Assembly: GCA_032718475.1 (NCBI GenBank)
Contig: JAUCBJ010009040.1
Span: 1-64,000, forward strand
Source of the DNA: Nemertoderma westbladi
Taxonomy: Eukaryota; Xenacoelomorpha; Nemertodermatida; Nemertodermatidae
Reading direction: 5' to 3'
DNA: 64,000 nt
Shown: piece after piece, positions 35,455 through 47,214 of the stretch
Position numbering within the stretch: the first letter of the stretch is position 1
Layout of the letters: each line of letters opens with the position of its first letter
Position numbers and translations under genes: made by a program
The notes under the pieces: model-generated
Database searches by the model: none
Told to the model about the DNA's origin: nothing
What the model saw: only the letters and a program-made list of their open reading frames with translations

Positions 35455-35695
35455 GTGAAAGTAGCCCTAACTCTACCGAAAGAACCTGAAGTTAATCCAA
35501 GCCTTTGGGACGGACAGTGGAGGGAATTGTGCCGGTTATCGTTGTCGTGCTGTAGCTACACATTGGCGAAAACACCGAGACGACGGTACATCGGCGCTGA
35601 GAATCCCACTGTCCGGGGGCAGAGAGGGGTAGGCAGCGACGCCCACTCGCCTAAATACAAACTTATTATAATATTAACAAACTCAGGTAGCAGAT

Positions 35696-37047
35696 ATGAT
35701 GGAGTTGATAGAAGATGATCTTGGTATCAGGGAGCGACATACTCTACCTTTACAAGCATTTGTAGATAGCTTGATACGTGGTGAAGCCGATCCAACTACT
35801 ACGGAGGACGATGGTCGCTATATCGAACCGCCGATGTCCCAGGAGCAACTTACGCATGAATTGGACTATAGAAAATTCACCGCTCGCTATACGCATCCTA
35901 ATGGTACGTATATGGACTTCTTAACTACTGGCCATTCTATCGATTTACACGATACGGACTATGTCAACACCGAAAGGGAAATGGTACTATTTAAATATCC
36001 TACCCAGCGGAGTCGGAACGATAAACTGAAATTCGAATGCGAAAATTCTATATGAAATCGACTTGAAAGAAAAGATGTTAAAGAAGCGGATAAACGCGGT
36101 AACTCCGTATTTGGAATTCTTGAGAGAAGCATTGTAACACCAAATAAATATCCCCGCGTTTCCCCTACAAGACGTGCGTCTTTGGTATTAATACGATGAA
36201 TGCCCAAGACACAACCAACAAACGGAAAGACATAAATACCAGCGGAGACGTTGCTTTAAACACCGTTTACTCGCTATATTTACGGGAATTTCGAACGAAA
36301 CTTATTCGATGTATCACCTACGCTCTCTCGACTCAAACGATCCTTAAGTAAACCTATGATCAGAGTTCCGGAATACTCGGTCAGACCTCCTCATTCCTTA
36401 GTTAGACCTCAGACTCTTGATCCTAATAGTATCACGGATCCTCACGAACTGTACTCACCGTTCAGAGATCTAGTGTTACCCAAACCGTTCGTAGGTGGCA
36501 CTCCGGTTGTGGGCTCCCTAAATATCCGCCCATCTTACCTGGCCGGATTGGGGCGTGGACACCTAATATCGCCATTCAACCGTATAATCGTCCCCGTTTA
36601 ACACGATACAACCCGTCATCAAGGTGGAGGAGAGCGTTGTACGAAACGAGTTAGACGCTATTCTACAAAGATCAGAAAAGAAACCTACGTTTTTTCAGAT
36701 AAACTTAAATTGTAACAGCAAGTCCAAGCGGTAAATGGATTGGCTTTATCTCAGTTCGATTGGGAAATCCAGAATCTCTAATACAATATCAAACTTGGAC
36801 AACCCTATTCTCTGCGAGAGTTTTTGGACGAACGTATCCAACGACGAGCGGAGGAAAATCAGCTCGAGGAGAAGCATATCGAAACGGCGGATACCCCGAC
36901 CATAATCCTACACCTTCTGATGCAATCATATTGCACCCTTCACCCAGGAGTTATAGCCCTCCTAGTAAAGTGGCTCGCCCCAAAGAGAAAAGGACTCTTG
37001 TTAGCTTTAAAAAACTGCGTAAACGCCGTCCACGCAAGAAAGACTAA
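35696..37047 (+). pseudogene. ORF-X, unrecognised gene between pol and 3' LTR, copy 1
   Basis: An ATG (MMELIEDDLGIRERHT) opens 119 codons, and further frame pieces follow at about 36060-36200, 36356-36601, 36620-36720 and 36780-37047. They are separated by stops, shifts and a deletion relative to copy 2 near 36120. Visible traits are an acidic N-terminal part, PPHSLVRPQTLDPN and AGLGRGHLISPFN segments, a Glu/Gln-rich coil (LREFLDERIQRRAEENQLEE), and a strongly basic end (LRKRRPRKKD). No signal peptide or membrane span is seen, so it does not look like an envelope. A splice-acceptor-like AACAAACTCAG precedes the ATG. I do not recognise the family. Confidence 0.55.
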
Positions 37048-37125
37048 CTGTTTAGAGTATTTCTGTATATTAGAAACTGTGATTTTGTATATTTTGTAGA
37101 CTTGAATCCCATTTTCTGGGAGCGG

Positions 37126-38284
37126 TGTAAAAGCTTTTGTGGATATAATCAGTCCCCTTGCCCGCAAAGTACCGTGTAGGTGTTTTAACGGACATAAAAG
37201 TCATTCTTCTGTATGTGTACTTTGGCGGACATAACAAGACACTAATGCCGCAATGCGTCAAATCCTCTAGCACAGTGTAGCTTTGATGATTCGGATTACG
37301 ACATCTACCAGCTGGTTAGCTGGCATGGAAATGGCCGTTGGATCTATGGTTCTTTGTTCAGCTTAACAGCCAATTAGGGCGATTTTCACTTTATGCATGG
37401 AGATACTCTGCAGATCGTACTGGGCGAGTTCAGTATTGGTTTTTCCTATGCCAAGAACACCGGCTTTAGAATCATTCTGTTTTCAGACTTTAGCAAAACA
37501 TTAGTAGGCTTAGATTATAGAAACGTATAACTGTTATCAAGTCAAGTCACACCACGGCACATATCTTAACATACCTCACTCATATTGTCAAACTTTTTAC
37601 CGCATTATTTTACTGCTATTTACTGTTGGTTATTAATTGTATCAGTTGATTGAATATTGTTATACTTGGAGAATATCGATAAATAACCCAAAAATCCCAA
37701 TCTTCTTGATACACTAAAGGTTAGAGAGACCGGTCACATATAGCAATTGCGACTTATATTATCGTGGTTTTGGAGTGAATCTAATGCTATTTCATAGATA
37801 CTACATGAGTCCATTGCTGTTCTCTTTATGTATGGTCAAATTCAGTGACTGTCAGCAAATCAGTGTGCAGTAGTGCGGTAGCGGTAGTGTGCAAGAGTGA
37901 TTGATAACTAAGCATCTCCTAAAGAATTAGCCTTATACGTGAATCATAAGCAGTACCGTTGTGTTTAGTATAAGTCATAGCTCTTTTTACATAGTTAGAA
38001 CGCCACGTCCTAAAGGAACTGTCAATATTTCCCGAAAGTGAATAATATTTGTCAGAGATTATATATCAACGATCAATCGAATAATACAGTAGGCTTACAC
38101 CGCAATAAGGTCTAAGCATCCGAATCCAGTCTCCCGGGTATATCCAGCGGGTGAATGATCGCGCATTGGCTGGCTTTGGCTAATGTAGTGCATCAAATAT
38201 TGTCATAGGCTAAAGTCGATTTATAAACTAAAAGACATATAAATTTGGCAGGTTAAACTGCTGAAGGTCTTAAAAGCGCGAACA
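37126..38284 (+). repeat. 3' LTR of element 1
   Basis: 1,159 bp, same ends as the 5' LTR, about 25 differences by eye (roughly 2 percent). It is preceded by TTTTCTGGGAGCGG, a purine-rich tract shared with copy 2 and likely the plus-strand primer. Confidence 0.95.
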
Positions 38285-39225
38285 GTTTCTTTGATTTATG
38301 AATAATGCGAATATCATAGAGTTAACTTAATCAAATGTGGTTTGAAACTGATTGGTTGCAGGTACAGCTTGTTTTTCTTAAGTTTTCTGACACCACCTCC
38401 CTTGTGAAATTGTTTAAATATTTGAACAACAACATTAAAATTATATAGATAGTTTGTTGAATTTGTGTAAAATAGTCGGTTTAAATACTTATAATTCTAC
38501 AACTATTTTATTCACAACATACTATTTATAAAATAATTCAAGAATTGCTCTTTGCTTTTATAACAGTATCTAGTAGTTTTCATTTATAATTTTTAGTATG
38601 TTATATTTCGATGGTGTTTTATCATAACCACTCAACAATCAAAAACCTAATTGTTCAGGGGAGCATTTTTCTACATTCTAATTCCCCTACGGTACCTAAG
38701 AGATAATTTTTGGTTTCATAAGGTAGATAATAAATCTTTCATGCGGTAAAACACCACAATTAGGATTTTTAGTGACATTTAACCAATTTAACCAATTTAT
38801 CAATGTTTTTTTAGGATTTGAGTGGTTATGCAAAAAATTTTCACTTAAATCAAGATTTTTCATAACGGCATATCTATTAATATGTTAGGCATACGAACAA
38901 AACAATCAGTGAAATCTGTCCGAGACAGTATTTTCATGAACTGCTAACTATCTGTCCTCCTATCCATCACCTTCGGCTCCATAAAACCTGGACTTCATGA
39001 CCAATACAATGCATTGTTTGAACAAACACAATTACCGGTATTCAATTAAATGGCAATTAAAAATGTAAAATATTTAATTATTCTGAAATCTGAAAAATCA
39101 GTCATGTAAAGAAGTACTTGTAGTAGTTACAATTCGAATTTGCCGCCCATTGATAGTATATTGAGTCTGTAAGGGACGAGTTTCAATCACCATCTCTTTA
39201 TCTGTAATGATGGGCTATGGGTTTA

Positions 39226-39479
39226 ACCCTATTAAACCCGGGGGGGGGGGTCAATATGACCCCCCCCGTGGTTTTTTTATTATAATTCTAAAACAAACGC
39301 AGTTTGGAATCTGAAATTTTATGACTTTTCCTAAAAATCTATTGTCTTCCTAGTTTTCAAAAATATTGGGTAGTTTTCGAGTTATAGCACCATTTTTTAA
39401 CCCTACTTTTGGCACTATTTTTGAGACGTTTTTTGAAAATTACATTTCATTAAATATTAATTGTAACATCTCTATTTTT
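39226..39479. other. Inner end of left arm, G/C hairpin
   Basis: Arm homology ends at GGGTTTAA (39220-39227). A perfect short hairpin of GGGGGGGTCA-ATA-TGACCCCCCC type follows at about 39241-39266. Plain AT-rich sequence then leads into the satellite. Confidence 0.6.
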
Positions 39480-40340
39480 GATTTACACCGGTTTTTTGGT
39501 GTTAGCAATTCGATGGAATTCATATAAATTGTTTTAGAAATTTCAAACTTGTTCTTTTCGCGGGTGCCAAATTTTGGTGCCAGCACCAAATTTTGAAATA
39601 TGTCAATTTTATAAATTGATTGTTTGAAACTTGTTTTTTACGCAATTGGGTTTTTTGGGGTTCTGGTTTCGATGAAATATATACGAGTTGCACCAAGCGT
39701 ATCAAACTTGTATTTTTCGGTGCTGTGTGCAAATTTTGGTGCTAGCACGAAATTTTAAAAATCCATTCAATATATAAATTGCTTGTGACAATTTATTTAA
39801 TGAATTTTAGAGGTTTATGGCTGTTCTGAATTCAATGGAATATATAATTATCAAACTAGACATCTCAAACTTGTATTTTTCGGAAGTGGGTGCAAAATGT
39901 GGTGCTAGCACCAAATTTTGAAAACCATCATATATATCAATTAATTGTGTCATCTTGTTTCTTGCGTTATACGGGTTTGTTAGGGTTCTGAATTCAATGG
40001 AATTAGTAAAAATTTCATAAGAGTTTTCAAACTTGTATTTTTCGCCGGTGGGTAAAAATTGTTGTGCCAGCACCAAATTTTGGAAAATGAGTAAATTGAT
40101 CAGTAGATAGTATCATCTTGATTCTTGCGTTATACGGGTTTTTGAGGGTCCTGAATCCGATGGAATCAATGAAAACAGCACTGGACATCGCAAACTTGTA
40201 TTTTTTGGTTATGGGTACGAAATTTAGTGCTAGCACCAAAATTTGCCAAATTACGCCGAAAAATACAAGTAGCAATGATCTGGCATATTTGAAATGTATT
40301 CCATTAGAATCAGCGCCCAAGAAAACCTAAAACTGTGCAT
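39480..40340. repeat. 160-bp satellite, about five diverged units
   Basis: The phrase TCAAACTTGTATTTTTCGG recurs near 39541, 39700, 39867, 40027 and 40190, about 160 bp apart. Each unit contains a near-palindrome AAATTTTGGTGCTAGCACCAAATTTT and a GAATTCAATGGAAT-like segment. Antisense open frames across the array are by-products of the repeat. Confidence 0.85.
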
Positions 40341-41103
40341 TTATAGCATCGTATAAGTGAATTGAAAATTTTGTGTTCTAACTGAAAAGTGCTGGTTACT
40401 TGTTTTTTTCATTTTTTTCCTATGCATAGAGGACTAAACAGGATTTATGGTAATCTTATCATTTTTAAATATTTTCCAATGTATTTTGCGCTCCAGAAAA
40501 TCTGTATTGAAAAACAATTAGCCGAAAAATGTAACTTTCAAATTTTGTAAAAATTGTGCACTACTTGTAATTTTCGTGCTGCAATATTACCTCCCCAGTA
40601 CATTTTTTTGAAAATTTTTTTTTTCGGTCGGATCCAGACTAGTGATACCTACGTACAAACAAAAAATCAGACGTTTTCGTTAATACAGTCGGGGTCTCAA
40701 AGTGCATCTGTTGTTTTCTAAAAGTGTCTAAAAGTCATTACATTACTCCCAACGGCCGCTTTGAATTCTTGTAGACACTTTTAGTTGGGAATCTCAAAGT
40801 GATTTCCTACTTTTAGGCACTTTTAATTCTTTGAATTCTTTGAGAAATATCACTTTGAGGTAATTTACGACACTTTGAATTCTTTGAGAAAATCAACTCC
40901 GAGGTATTCCTGATTGACAGCTCGTGGTAACACAGGTAAAGGCACACTTGGGGAACAATATCCTGCGGGCAAGAAAGTGATACTTGGGTGTTACCTTGCC
41001 AGTTGTAGCCTAAGCTGTTCCCATTAATTACATTATATACATACATACATTATAGTATGTTGTTTAGTTATAATCAGAATGTTATTCTGTAATAGGTTTT
41101 ACA
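40341..41103. other. Gene-free region with CTTTGAATTC repeats
   Basis: From 40700 to 40900 the phrases CACTTTTAG, CTCAAAGTG and CTTTGAATTCTTTGAGAAA recur in both orientations, giving local hairpins. An ATACATAC microsatellite lies at 41038-41050. No gene is seen. Confidence 0.5.
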
Positions 41104-41454
41104 GACCCAATTATAAAGACCTGCATAATCTTGTTACATGTGTTAACTTTCGTTAATTGTTTTGAATCCCCCGTCACGCCTCTGTAACTTGCTCCTTTAC
41201 TAACCTGCTCCTTTAAATAGCAATGGTACATAACGCTCATTGTGACCTGTACAAAACAAAGAGGTAAAGTCGCGTTACGTCTCAAAGAGCGTTAGGTTCC
41301 AAAGAGCTTTAGGACCCATTGCCAGAGAGCGTGAGGTCACATTGCCATTTAAAGGAGCAGGTTAGTAAAGAAACAGGTTACAGAGGCGTGTTGGGGAACC
41401 AAAACAATAAACGAAAGTTAACACATGTCAGCACAGGTCTTTATTATTTGGGTC
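41104..41454. mobile_element. Fold-back element, 351 bp
   Basis: The left half, from GACCCAATTATAAAGACCTG through GTGTTAACTTTCGTT and CCTCTGTAAC to GCTCCTTTAAAT, is matched in inverse order by the right half. The right half ends CAGGTCTTTATTATTTGGGTC. Related partial copies containing AGGTTAGTAAAG or AACCAAAA-AATAAACG phrases lie near 4155-4220 and 44500-44545. No coding capacity. Confidence 0.75.
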
Positions 41455-42604
41455 GTTGGTCTTTGTTTTGTAGTCACTCCACACTGCGGTGTTGCGTGGG
41501 GGCCACCAATCCACCCTCCCACACTCAACTCCCAACTTCCTGGACACTAGGATACTGAGTGAAAGCGTCTGAAACTACTACAGGAACACCATGACAGACT
41601 ATGGGCTAGCGACTAGGGACTGGCGCCCTTGAACATGTAAACTGTAGTACCTACTGTACCACCTACCTTAAAGTGACCTGTGGGACCAGCCCATTATTAG
41701 TGAGGTCGGCATTTCTCTTTATCCTGCCGCTCTCTTTGTATTACAATAGCATACAGCTAACCAATGGCAATGGTCTACCCCCAGTGCGGGAAAGACAAGC
41801 TGGCTACCATTGAAATGAATAGGGGGGGGGGGGGGGGGGGGGGGATAATATGGTGTGTTCGTGTTCCCATCCTAATGTCTGTCGTCTTGGCTCAGCTAAG
41901 CTTAAACAGAGCCACAGCCTACAATAGAGCTTTACCTAAATACACTTCCAGTGAGCCAAGCAGCAGTGGCGGGTTAGCTCCAAAATGCCCATGTAGGATT
42001 TCTTCGAAAAAGGACCAATTGGTTGAGTTACGAGTTACAGTGAAAAAGTATTCATGATTAGATTTTGCGTCCAGTTTAATAAAAATGAAAACAGGATTCA
42101 CATTCCGAATTATCTACTAATTTCCCCCCCCCCCCCCCCCCCCCATGCACACTCACCATATAGGCCCAAGTATGATTCACACATGACCTTACATAGCCAT
42201 CACACCTCTCCTGAGCCACGGTAAATAATATTAAATCCAGCGAACTTCTAATTAACTCCAGCGAAATTAATTATCAATATATTAATTATATTCAACGCAG
42301 ATACACAGATAAAACACAATAATTATTTATTACATGGGAAAAAAAGTTAAAATGTTTTCACTATTAATTCTCGAGGCATTATATTTACCGTGTGCGAGCG
42401 AGGTTAATAAAGGGTCAAGAAAATATTGAAAATAAAAATGTTCTATGTTTACCTTGCAAAATGACTTGAATTAACTGGCTGTGATTGACAAGCCAACTTG
42501 CCTCAGAAGTTTCTTTCATGAATGCCGCAATTTATATTTGGCCATTTTGGTCGTTGTGGCCGCCAAAATGACCAAGTTAATGTTTATTGGGATTGGGACT
42601 GTAA
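41455..42604. other. Gene-free region with poly-G and poly-C tracts
   Basis: A poly-G run of about 23 bases (41822-41844) and a poly-C run of about 20 (42124-42144) bracket a 280-bp segment. No supported gene. Near 42605 a 65-bp phrase beginning GTATTGGAAATTAACACTTC starts; it recurs directly near 59236. Confidence 0.5.
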
Positions 42605-42659
42605 GTATTGGAAATTAACACTTCTTATTATAACTGTAATGTAGTAGAATTTTAGTAGT

Positions 42660-42925
42660 ACTGTACCACTGTCTGTACCACTGTCTGCGCCACTGTCTGC
42701 ACCACTGTCTGCACTACTTTCTTCACCAGTGTCTGTACCAGTGTCTTCAACACTGTCTGTACCACTGTCTGCGCCACTGTCTGCATCACTGTCTGCACCA
42801 GCGTCTGCACCACTGTCTGCACCACTGCCTGAACCACTGTCTTCACCAGTGTCTGTACCACTGTCTGTACCACTGTCTGCACCACTGTCTGCACCAGTGT
42901 CTGCACCACTGTCTGCCCCACGGCC
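42660..42925. repeat. 15-bp minisatellite, about 18 units
   Basis: The unit is CACTGTCTGCACCAC with variants GTACCA, GCGCCA and CTTCACCAGT. Being a multiple of three, it keeps frames open on both strands and yields Val-Gln-Thr repeats on the minus strand and Ser-Ala-Pro repeats on the plus strand. No start context or flanking coding sequence supports a gene. Confidence 0.9.
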
Positions 42926-43217
42926 ACGAACGTGTCGTTCTGTCGTTCTGTCGCGTTTTTTTTTCAGAATTTTATTTTAAACGTTAATAACTCGGCCAAT
43001 CCTTGATGAAATCTATCCAAACTTGGTACACATGTTATTTGGCAAAAGTTTGAAAATTTTCCAAGTAGAATTTGCGTGGGGCCTTCGTGCAGCAGCAGTG
43101 TAACTGTTATTGCAGTTATAATAAATTAATTTATCCAAAATTAAAATGCGTTAAATTATTATTAATGTAGGATAAATCAGCTGGGTTTCTGACAAATTTT
43201 GCAATACTGTACATCTA

Positions 43218-44995
43218 CCCAGTAAAAAAACCGCATTCGTAACGCATGGGATGGCGCATATTTCACGCATTCGTAACGCATTCTGAAATGTTACATAGAT
43301 GAACCATGCGATACGAATGCGAAAACCGAACCAAATATGCATCCTTTATTCGCATATGTATTTATTTGTTCGTATGATACCTTTATTCGTATGTTATACG
43401 AACCTTATTCGAATTCCGCACATTCTACGAATGCATCCCTAATCTTATACGAATGTTTCCCGCATACTATACGAATGCGTCCCGCATGTTATATACGAAT
43501 GTTTCCCACGCTATACGAATGCGTTACGAATGTTTTACGAGTGTTATACGAATGTTTACCGCAGGATTTTTATTTTTTTTATTATTTCGCTACAGTTTAC
43601 ATAGTTTTAACAGTTTACAACTGTTAAAACGTGTCCATTTTATTTTATTTTTTTAAATATACTTGAAATTCCGAAACGAATATGAAAGCCATTTTCAATT
43701 TCCCCAAAAAAATGTTCAGATATAATTCAAGAGCACGCAATTTCAGACATAATTCGTTATAGTTCTGATGATTTTATTATCTAGAATATTAATTTCAAGC
43801 TATTAATTAATTTAATTAATCTTATTAATTATTATTGATGGTTTATTATTTTTTAAGATATTTTATTATTATTTTATTTTATTATTATATTATATTAGTT
43901 TATTATTATATATATATTTTATTACTTATTATCGAAAAAAAAGCGAATTAATATTCTAGAATATAGTAAAAAAAACATTGAAATTATGTTGATGCATCTC
44001 ATAAAATTTATGCCTTTGATGTATTTTGTCTGTAAGATTTTTTTACCATTAATATGTGTAGGGCCTACTGTAGTAGTTACCGGTAATTAACTGCTACAGT
44101 TATCAGTAGACTTTTTAATGGCGTTTTATAGCGAATTAAACAAATTCGACCTGGAGGCCTAAGAAACTGTGTGAGAATATCACCATCCACACGTACAATT
44201 TAATAAAAATGCCACATGCTTTATAATATGTATTGGTACTGTACTGTAGGCCAGGTGAGATAAATAATGACAACAAAAAACTACTGTAATAACTTTGGGA
44301 AATGAGTACTACTGTACAGGGGCTAAAACTACGGGTGGGGGGGGGGGGGGGGTGCCTAGTGCCTACATACTATAAGTATGCCTATACTGCAGTTCCTTAA
44401 GTTAATACAGTAGTTTTATGTTGTCATTAATGATCTCACCTAGCCTACAGTACATTACCTTTACATTATTACAGTATATCAAGCATGTTGGTAAAGGGAA
44501 CAGTTTTACATACCAAAATAATGGGGAACCAAAATAATAAACGGGAGTTAAGAATTACTGGGTAACCCATTAAATAAATATATAGTAAAAGTACATGGGA
44601 CTGGCTGACTGGTAACAAAGGGGGAGAGCTACTAACTAATAACACTACAGTATGTTCGATTATTTGCCGAATAGTGATTGACCAGTATTACAGTCTGTAC
44701 GGTACTCTAATTGAGAGTGCTTTGCATGCGTATCGCATGCGTCTCGAATGGACCACAAATAATATTAAGCGTGGCGTGGCTAAGCATTCGTATCGCATGT
44801 GCCACGAATGATGAGCCACGAATATATTTACAAGTGAAAAATCACATGCGATACGAATACTATACACATTCGTTAAATTATTCGGACTGACGAACCATTG
44901 ACGAAGGCTTCACGAATCTTAAATAACATTGCACGCACCTTTTACGAATGCTGCATGTGGCACGAATGCGTTACGCATGGGGATTTTTTACTGGG
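43218..44995. mobile_element. TIR DNA transposon, 1.78 kb, TA target site
   Basis: The left end is CCCAGTAAAAAAACCGCATT and the right end reads GGATTTTTTACTGGG, the inverse. Both are flanked by TA (43216-43217 and 44996-44997). CATTCGTAACGCATG occurs just inside both ends. Copies of ACGAATGC/ACGAATGT are dense over 43230-43560 and 44720-44980, consistent with subterminal transposase-binding sites. No transposase frame. A G-run lies at 44337-44352. Confidence 0.8.
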
Positions 44996-44997
44996 TA

Positions 44998-45489
44998 TGT
45001 ACCATGTGTACCGGTACTGTCAGGCTGTACTTAATCCCTGAATCAAGAATTCTGCAATCAGTCAATACTGCAATACTGGTCAGTCGGTACCATACACTGC
45101 AGACATGCCATATCATGTAATCTAATTAAACATGGCCCCGGCAATCCTTGCGGTGATTATAGTTTAGGCCTAATTAGCCCAGTACCGGTAATAATAATAT
45201 AATAGTTTAGATAGTTACCGCTAATCATTCAGTCATTGGCACGGAGCACCGTATTGCTGTACTGCCGTTGTAGTGCGCACTGTAGGTACCACCCTACTAC
45301 CGGTACCGGCTGACCGGTGTCAACTAGCACTTCAGCACTTGCACTGTTGCACAGCAACAGCTCTACTGACGATACACAGGTTGGAATTTATGTAGAGTTT
45401 GCTCAACAGTACAGATATAAAATAGTTATCTAAATTATCTATATTACTATTGACAAGTATTGAAATATATACCGTTATTCGTGTTATCA
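44998..45489. other. Gene-free region rich in ACCGGTA
   Basis: Short palindromes of TACCGGTA type recur (near 45010, 45183 and 45299-45317). No gene is seen. Confidence 0.45.
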
Positions 45490-45977
45490 GTATTTGCAAC
45501 ATCTGACATTGAAGAGGTGAGAGAAGATGAATACTGGAATACCGGCACTCTACAAAACCAACGCTTATCACAGGTCAGTATGGTTACTTCGAAACCGGCG
45601 CGACTGTCCACTCGAATACAACTTCAAAACACAAACGCCAATAATAAACTGAAAGCGAATCGAACGTCTTCAGAAGAATCTGTCATTGGGACGAAGAAAA
45701 GGAAGCCGAAACCACGGGAATGGACCACAGCTAAGATTTAATGCTCCCATTGTCAGAGTTCCTGGACCGAAATTGAAACACCAATTGCCGATGGGCTTGA
45801 TCTCTCAAACCAAAACTTCCTCTGTGGGGTTTGCGCGGCAGTAAAGATTGAAAGTCTGGAAGCTGGCATCCATAGGTATTATTATTATAAAGAGCGTCAG
45901 CATGCGTTTAATAAATATATTTTAATACAATACAGGTCGAACGCAAAGAGGCTTATAATGAAGACGAGTACTGCATT
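45490..45977 (+). pseudogene. Decayed zinc-ribbon ORF in spacer of giant TIR element
   Basis: One reading frame stays open from about 45490, after an acceptor-like TTATCAG, through DIEEVREDEYWNTG and a basic nuclear-signal-like KKRKPKPRE. It meets a single TAA at 45739-45741. The same frame then continues into CSHCQSSW ... FLCGVCAAVKIESLEAGI, a C-x2-C...C-x2-C zinc-ribbon or PHD-like pattern with a short helix. LTR element 2 inserted at 45978 and cut the region. Similar Cys-rich modules occur in some transposon and LINE ORF1 proteins, but I cannot assign a family. Confidence 0.4.
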
Positions 45978-47136
45978 TGTTTGCGCTTTTAAGACCTTTG
46001 ACAGTTTAACCTGCCAAATTAGGATGTCTTTTAGATGATATATAGTCTTTAGCCTATGACGAGTATTTGATACACTACATTAGCCGAAGCCAGTCTATGC
46101 GCAATCATTCACCCGCTGGATATACCCGGGAGACTGAATTCGGAAGCTTAATGATTGATGGTGTAAGCCTACCGTATTATTCGACTGATCGTAATATATA
46201 ATCTCTGACAAATATTATTCACTTTCGGGAAATATTAACAGTTCCTTTAGGACGTGGCGCTCTAATTATGTAAACAGAGTTATGACTTAAACTAGACACA
46301 ACGAAAAGGCTATAGATTCACGTATATGGCGCATTCTTTAGGAGATGCTTTGTTATCAGTTACAATCATACACAATGCTGCACAATGCTGCACACCAATC
46401 TGCCGACCTTCACTAATTTTAGTCACATACAAAGAGAATAACAGACAATACATGTAGGGCCTATAAAATAGCATTAGATTCACTTCAAACCACTTAACAT
46501 AGGTCGCAATCGTTTATCTGTAACCGGTCTCTCTAACCTTTAGTATATCAAGAAGGTTGGGTGTCTGACTATTGATCAGTATTCCAAATATAATCTTCCA
46601 TCAACAAATATAATGAATAGCCGACAGCAAAAGCAGTAATGTTAAGTAAGATATGCATGATATGTTTAGGTAAGCATCGATAATGTAACTCGATAACAGA
46701 TATACGTTCTATAATTAAGCCTACTAATGTAAGACTAAAGACTGAAACACGGAGGTGCCAAAAGCCGGTGTTCTTAGGCTCTGGGCAAAAACATAACACT
46801 GAATTCCTGAGTTTCTGTATCCACCTCCAACACAGAGACAAAAAACGCTCTGATTGGTCGACCGAACAACGAGAGAACAAAGAAACAAAGAAATGTCGAC
46901 GTGGCAATATCAGCTGTTAGCCGTCGTCATGGTAGCGACACTGTTTTCAAGAGTATCGAGCTTATTGCGTCCCGAAATTGCGGATTATGTCCTCTAAAGT
47001 ACAAATACAGAAGAAATGGCTTTTATGTCCTCTAAAACACCAGTACAGTAAGGACACGGCCTTTTTATGCCCAGTAAACCAACTACAGAGTACTTTACGG
47101 GGAAAATAACCGGCTAATTACGCAAAAGCTTTTACA
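45978..47136 (-). repeat. 3' LTR of element 2
   Basis: 1,159 bp; reads TGTAAAAGC...GCGCAAACA on the minus strand. It is preceded on that strand by the same TTTTCTGGGAGCGG purine-rich tract as in element 1. Confidence 0.95.
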
Positions 47137-47214
47137 CCGCTCCCAGAAAATGGGATTTAAGTCTATAAAATATAACAAATCACAGTTTCTAAAATATAAA
47201 GATACTCTAAACAG

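Larger units (their letters stand above)
22850..38284 (+). mobile_element. Giant BEL/Pao LTR retroelement, copy 1 (15.4 kb)
   Basis: LTRs of 1,159 bp (22850-24008 and 37126-38284) begin TGTAAAAGC and end GCGCGAACA. They are flanked by the 5-bp duplication GTTTC (22845-22849 and 38285-38289). The right inverted arm at 61566-61570 shows the single, unoccupied GTTTC. The two LTRs differ at roughly 25 positions by eye. The internal region holds a 2.1-kb leader, gag-pol of BEL/Pao type (26082-34228), a 1.2-kb untranslated stretch and ORF-X (35696-37047). A purine-rich GGGAGCGG lies directly before the 3' LTR. Nonsense codons and frameshifts show it is inactive. Confidence 0.95.
18017..39225 (+). 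repeat. Left 3.1-kb inverted arm (interrupted)
   Basis: The arm consists of 18017-18953, 20455-20501, 21621-22849 and 38285-39225. Each segment matches the reverse complement of the right arm at 60636-63712. The interruptions are two HINEs and LTR element 1. Landmarks shared with the other arm are the ACGTATTTTAGTGAC repeats, GTGCCCCAGGGGGCAC, a GCTCCGGCTCCGGAGCTCCGG palindromic cluster (near 22567), and the paired phrases around CATAACCACTCAA (near 38625). Near 18826-18953 about 90 bp is tandemly duplicated in this arm only. Confidence 0.9.

Noticed and set aside
42652-42980. Val-Gln-Thr and Ser-Ala-Pro repeat proteins
   Set aside because: Both strands are open only because a 15-bp minisatellite lacks stops; no start, signal or flanking coding sequence.
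43337-43656. Cys/Tyr-rich open frames at 43337-43656
   Set aside because: They are translations of the ACGAATGC subterminal repeats of a TIR transposon.
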